Assembly (NCBI RefSeq): GCF_963576615.1
Contig: NC_088716.1
Location: forward strand, 56,243,415-56,307,414
Direction of reading: 5' to 3'
From: Watersipora subatra
Taxonomy: Eukaryota > Bryozoa > Gymnolaemata > Cheilostomatida > Watersiporidae
Length of the DNA: 64,000 nucleotides
Of this stretch, positions 62,101-64,000 are shown one piece after another. Under the pieces are notes generated by a model that was given only the letters and a program-made list of their open reading frames with translations, was not told where the DNA came from and did no database searches. The translations under genes were made by a program, and so were the position numbers. Position 1 is the first letter of the stretch, and every line of letters starts with the position of its first letter.

Positions 62101-64000
62101 GCACTAGGTCTATTGAATACGCTGATCTGGTTACAGCACTATGGCACTAGGTCTATTGAATACGCTGATCTGGTTGCAGCACTATGGCACTAGATCTATT
62201 GAATACGCTGATCTGGTTGCAGCACTATGGCACTAGATCTATTGAATACACTGATCTGGTTGCAGCACTATGGCACTAGGTCTATTGAATACGCTGATCT
62301 GGTTACAGCACTATGGCACTAGGTCTATTGAATACACTGATCTGGTTACAGCACTATGGCACTAGGTCTATTGAATATGCTGATCTGGTTACAGCACTAT
62401 GGCACTAGGTCTATTGAATACACTGATCTGGTTACAGCACTATGGCACTAGATCTATTGAATACGCTGATCTGGTTACAGCACTATGGCACTAGGTCTAT
62501 TGAATACGCTGATCTGGTTACAGCACTATGGCACTAGATCTATTGAATACACTGATCTGGTTGCAGCACTATGGCACTAGGTCTATTGAATACGCTGATC
62601 TGGTTGCAGCACTATGGCACTAGGTCTATTGAATACGCTGATCTGGTTACAGCACTATGGCACTAGATCTATTGAATACGCTGATCTGGTTACAGCACTA
62701 TGGCACTAGGTCTATTGAATACGCTGATCTGGTTACAGCACTATGGCACTAGGTCTATTGAATACGCTGATCTGGTTGCAGCACTATGGCACTAGGTCTA
62801 TTGAATACGCTGATCTGGTTACAGCACTATGGCACTAGGTCTATTGAATACGCTGATCTGGTTACAGCACTATGGCACTAGATCTATTGAATACGCTGAT
62901 CTGGTTACAGCACTATGGCACTAGGTCTATTGAATACACTGATCTGGTTGCAGCACTATGGCACTAGGTCTATTGAATACGCTGATCTGGTTACAGCACT
63001 ATGGCACTAGATCTATTGAATACGCTGATCTGGTTACAGCACTATGGCACTAGGTCTATTGAATACGCTGATCTGGTTACAGCACTATGGCACTAGGTCT
63101 ATTGAATACGCTGATCTGGTTGCAGCACTATGGCACTAGATCTATTGAATACACTGATCTGGTTACAGCACTATGGCACTAGGTCTATTGAATACACTGA
63201 TCTGGTTACAGCACTATGGCACTAGGTCTATTGAATACGCTGATCTGGTTGCAGCACTGTGGCACTAGATCTATTGAATACACTGATCTGGTTACAGCAC
63301 TATGGCACTAGATCTATTGAATACGCTGATCTGGTTACAGCACTATGGCACTAGATCTATTGAATACGCTGATCTGGTTACAGCACTATGGCACTAGATC
63401 TATTGAATACGCTGATCTGGTTACAGCACTATGGCACTAGGTCTATTGAATACGCTGATCTGGTTACAGCACTATGGCACTAGGTCTATTGAATACGCTG
63501 ATCTGGTTACAGCACTATGGCACTAGATCTATTGAATACGCTGATCTGGTTACAGCACTATGGCACTAGGTCTATTGAATACACTGATCTGGTTGCAGCA
63601 CTATGGCACTAGGTCTATTGAATACACTGATCTGGTTACAGCACTATGGCACTAGATCTATTGAATACGCTGATCTGGTTACAGCACTATGGCACTAGGT
63701 CTATTGAATACACTGATCTGGTTGCAGCACTATGGCACTAGGTCTATTGAATACACTGATCTGGTTACAGCACTATGGCACTAGGTCTATTGAATACGCT
63801 GATCTGGTTGCAGCACTATGGCACTAGATCTATTGAATACGCTGATCTGGTTACAGCACTATGGCACTAGGTCTATTGAATACACTGATCTGGTTGCAGC
63901 ACTATGGCACTAGGTCTATTGAATACACTGATCTGGTTACAGCACTATGGCACTAGGTCTATTGAATACGCTGATCTGGTTGCAGCACTATGGCACTAGG
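53104..64000. repeat. 43-bp satellite array, about 253 copies, open at the right edge
   Basis: The unit is CAGCACTATGGCACTAG-R-TCTATTGAATAC-R-CTGATCTGGTT-R, 43 bp. Nearly all variation is G/A at unit positions 18, 31 and 43, with occasional C at 31. Rare variants (GGTCGATTG, GCATTATGG, ATACCCTG) mark higher-order copies. GGTCGA recurs exactly 301 bp apart (57635, 57936, 58237). A pattern of ATACCCTG units at about 54079 recurs at about 59798, 5,719 bp (133 units) away. No long reading frame exists because 43 is not a codon multiple and every frame meets TAG or TGA. The array runs off the window. Confidence 0.98.

Noticed and set aside
53104..64000. A CRISPR array, considered because of the regular repeat spacing
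   Set aside because: There are no unique spacers; every 43-bp unit is a variant of the same sequence in direct tandem, and the genome is eukaryotic.

Overview
The window is animal nuclear DNA, most likely from a marine or other soft-bodied invertebrate. The evidence is genes split into many short exons with canonical GT-AG introns, tRNA-derived SINEs, LINE ends, P-, hAT- and CACTA-like DNA transposons, and abundant minisatellites. Nothing resembles a bacterial operon. The species cannot be named from the sequence; a spiralian such as a bryozoan or mollusc is a guess from the repeat style.

Left part (1-5290): a 30-bp minisatellite, then a low-complexity block (TA-rich, then alternating GT/GC, then a 350-bp purine tract), copies of a TA-ended dispersed repeat, a SINE and a long hairpin. 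From 5292 to 31538 the minus strand carries one long gene. I could join 22 exons with matching intron phases into a single frame of about 1,495 codons. I do not recognise its family. Its introns hold seven minisatellites (units of 11, 11, 14, 18, 32, 33 and 49 bp), including a 1.6-kb array whose minus strand has no stop in any frame.

Middle (32485-42260): a nest of mobile elements. A CACTA-like non-autonomous element (ends CACTATGTTTCCATG, AAT target duplication) was broken by a 3.08-kb P-superfamily-like element with 31-bp terminal repeats and a perfect 8-bp target duplication. The P-like element carries a short THAP-domain gene and a hAT-transposase C-terminal fragment. The CACTA-like element also holds a 124-bp snap-back element. 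Three decayed LINE 3' ends follow to the right.

Right part: a plus-strand ten-exon gene (42610-50996, 598 codons) encodes an ankyrin-repeat protein with a C2-like domain and an acidic, serine-rich tail; a 21-bp minisatellite lies in one intron. It converges on the last two exons of an unrecognised minus-strand gene (51687-52190), whose upstream exons must lie further right. From 53104 to the window end (at least 10.9 kb, about 253 copies) is a 43-bp satellite. Almost all its variation sits at three purine positions, and it has nested higher-order periods (301 bp and 5,719 bp).

All exon joins come from reading splice signals and phases by eye; no alignment, transcript or database search was possible.
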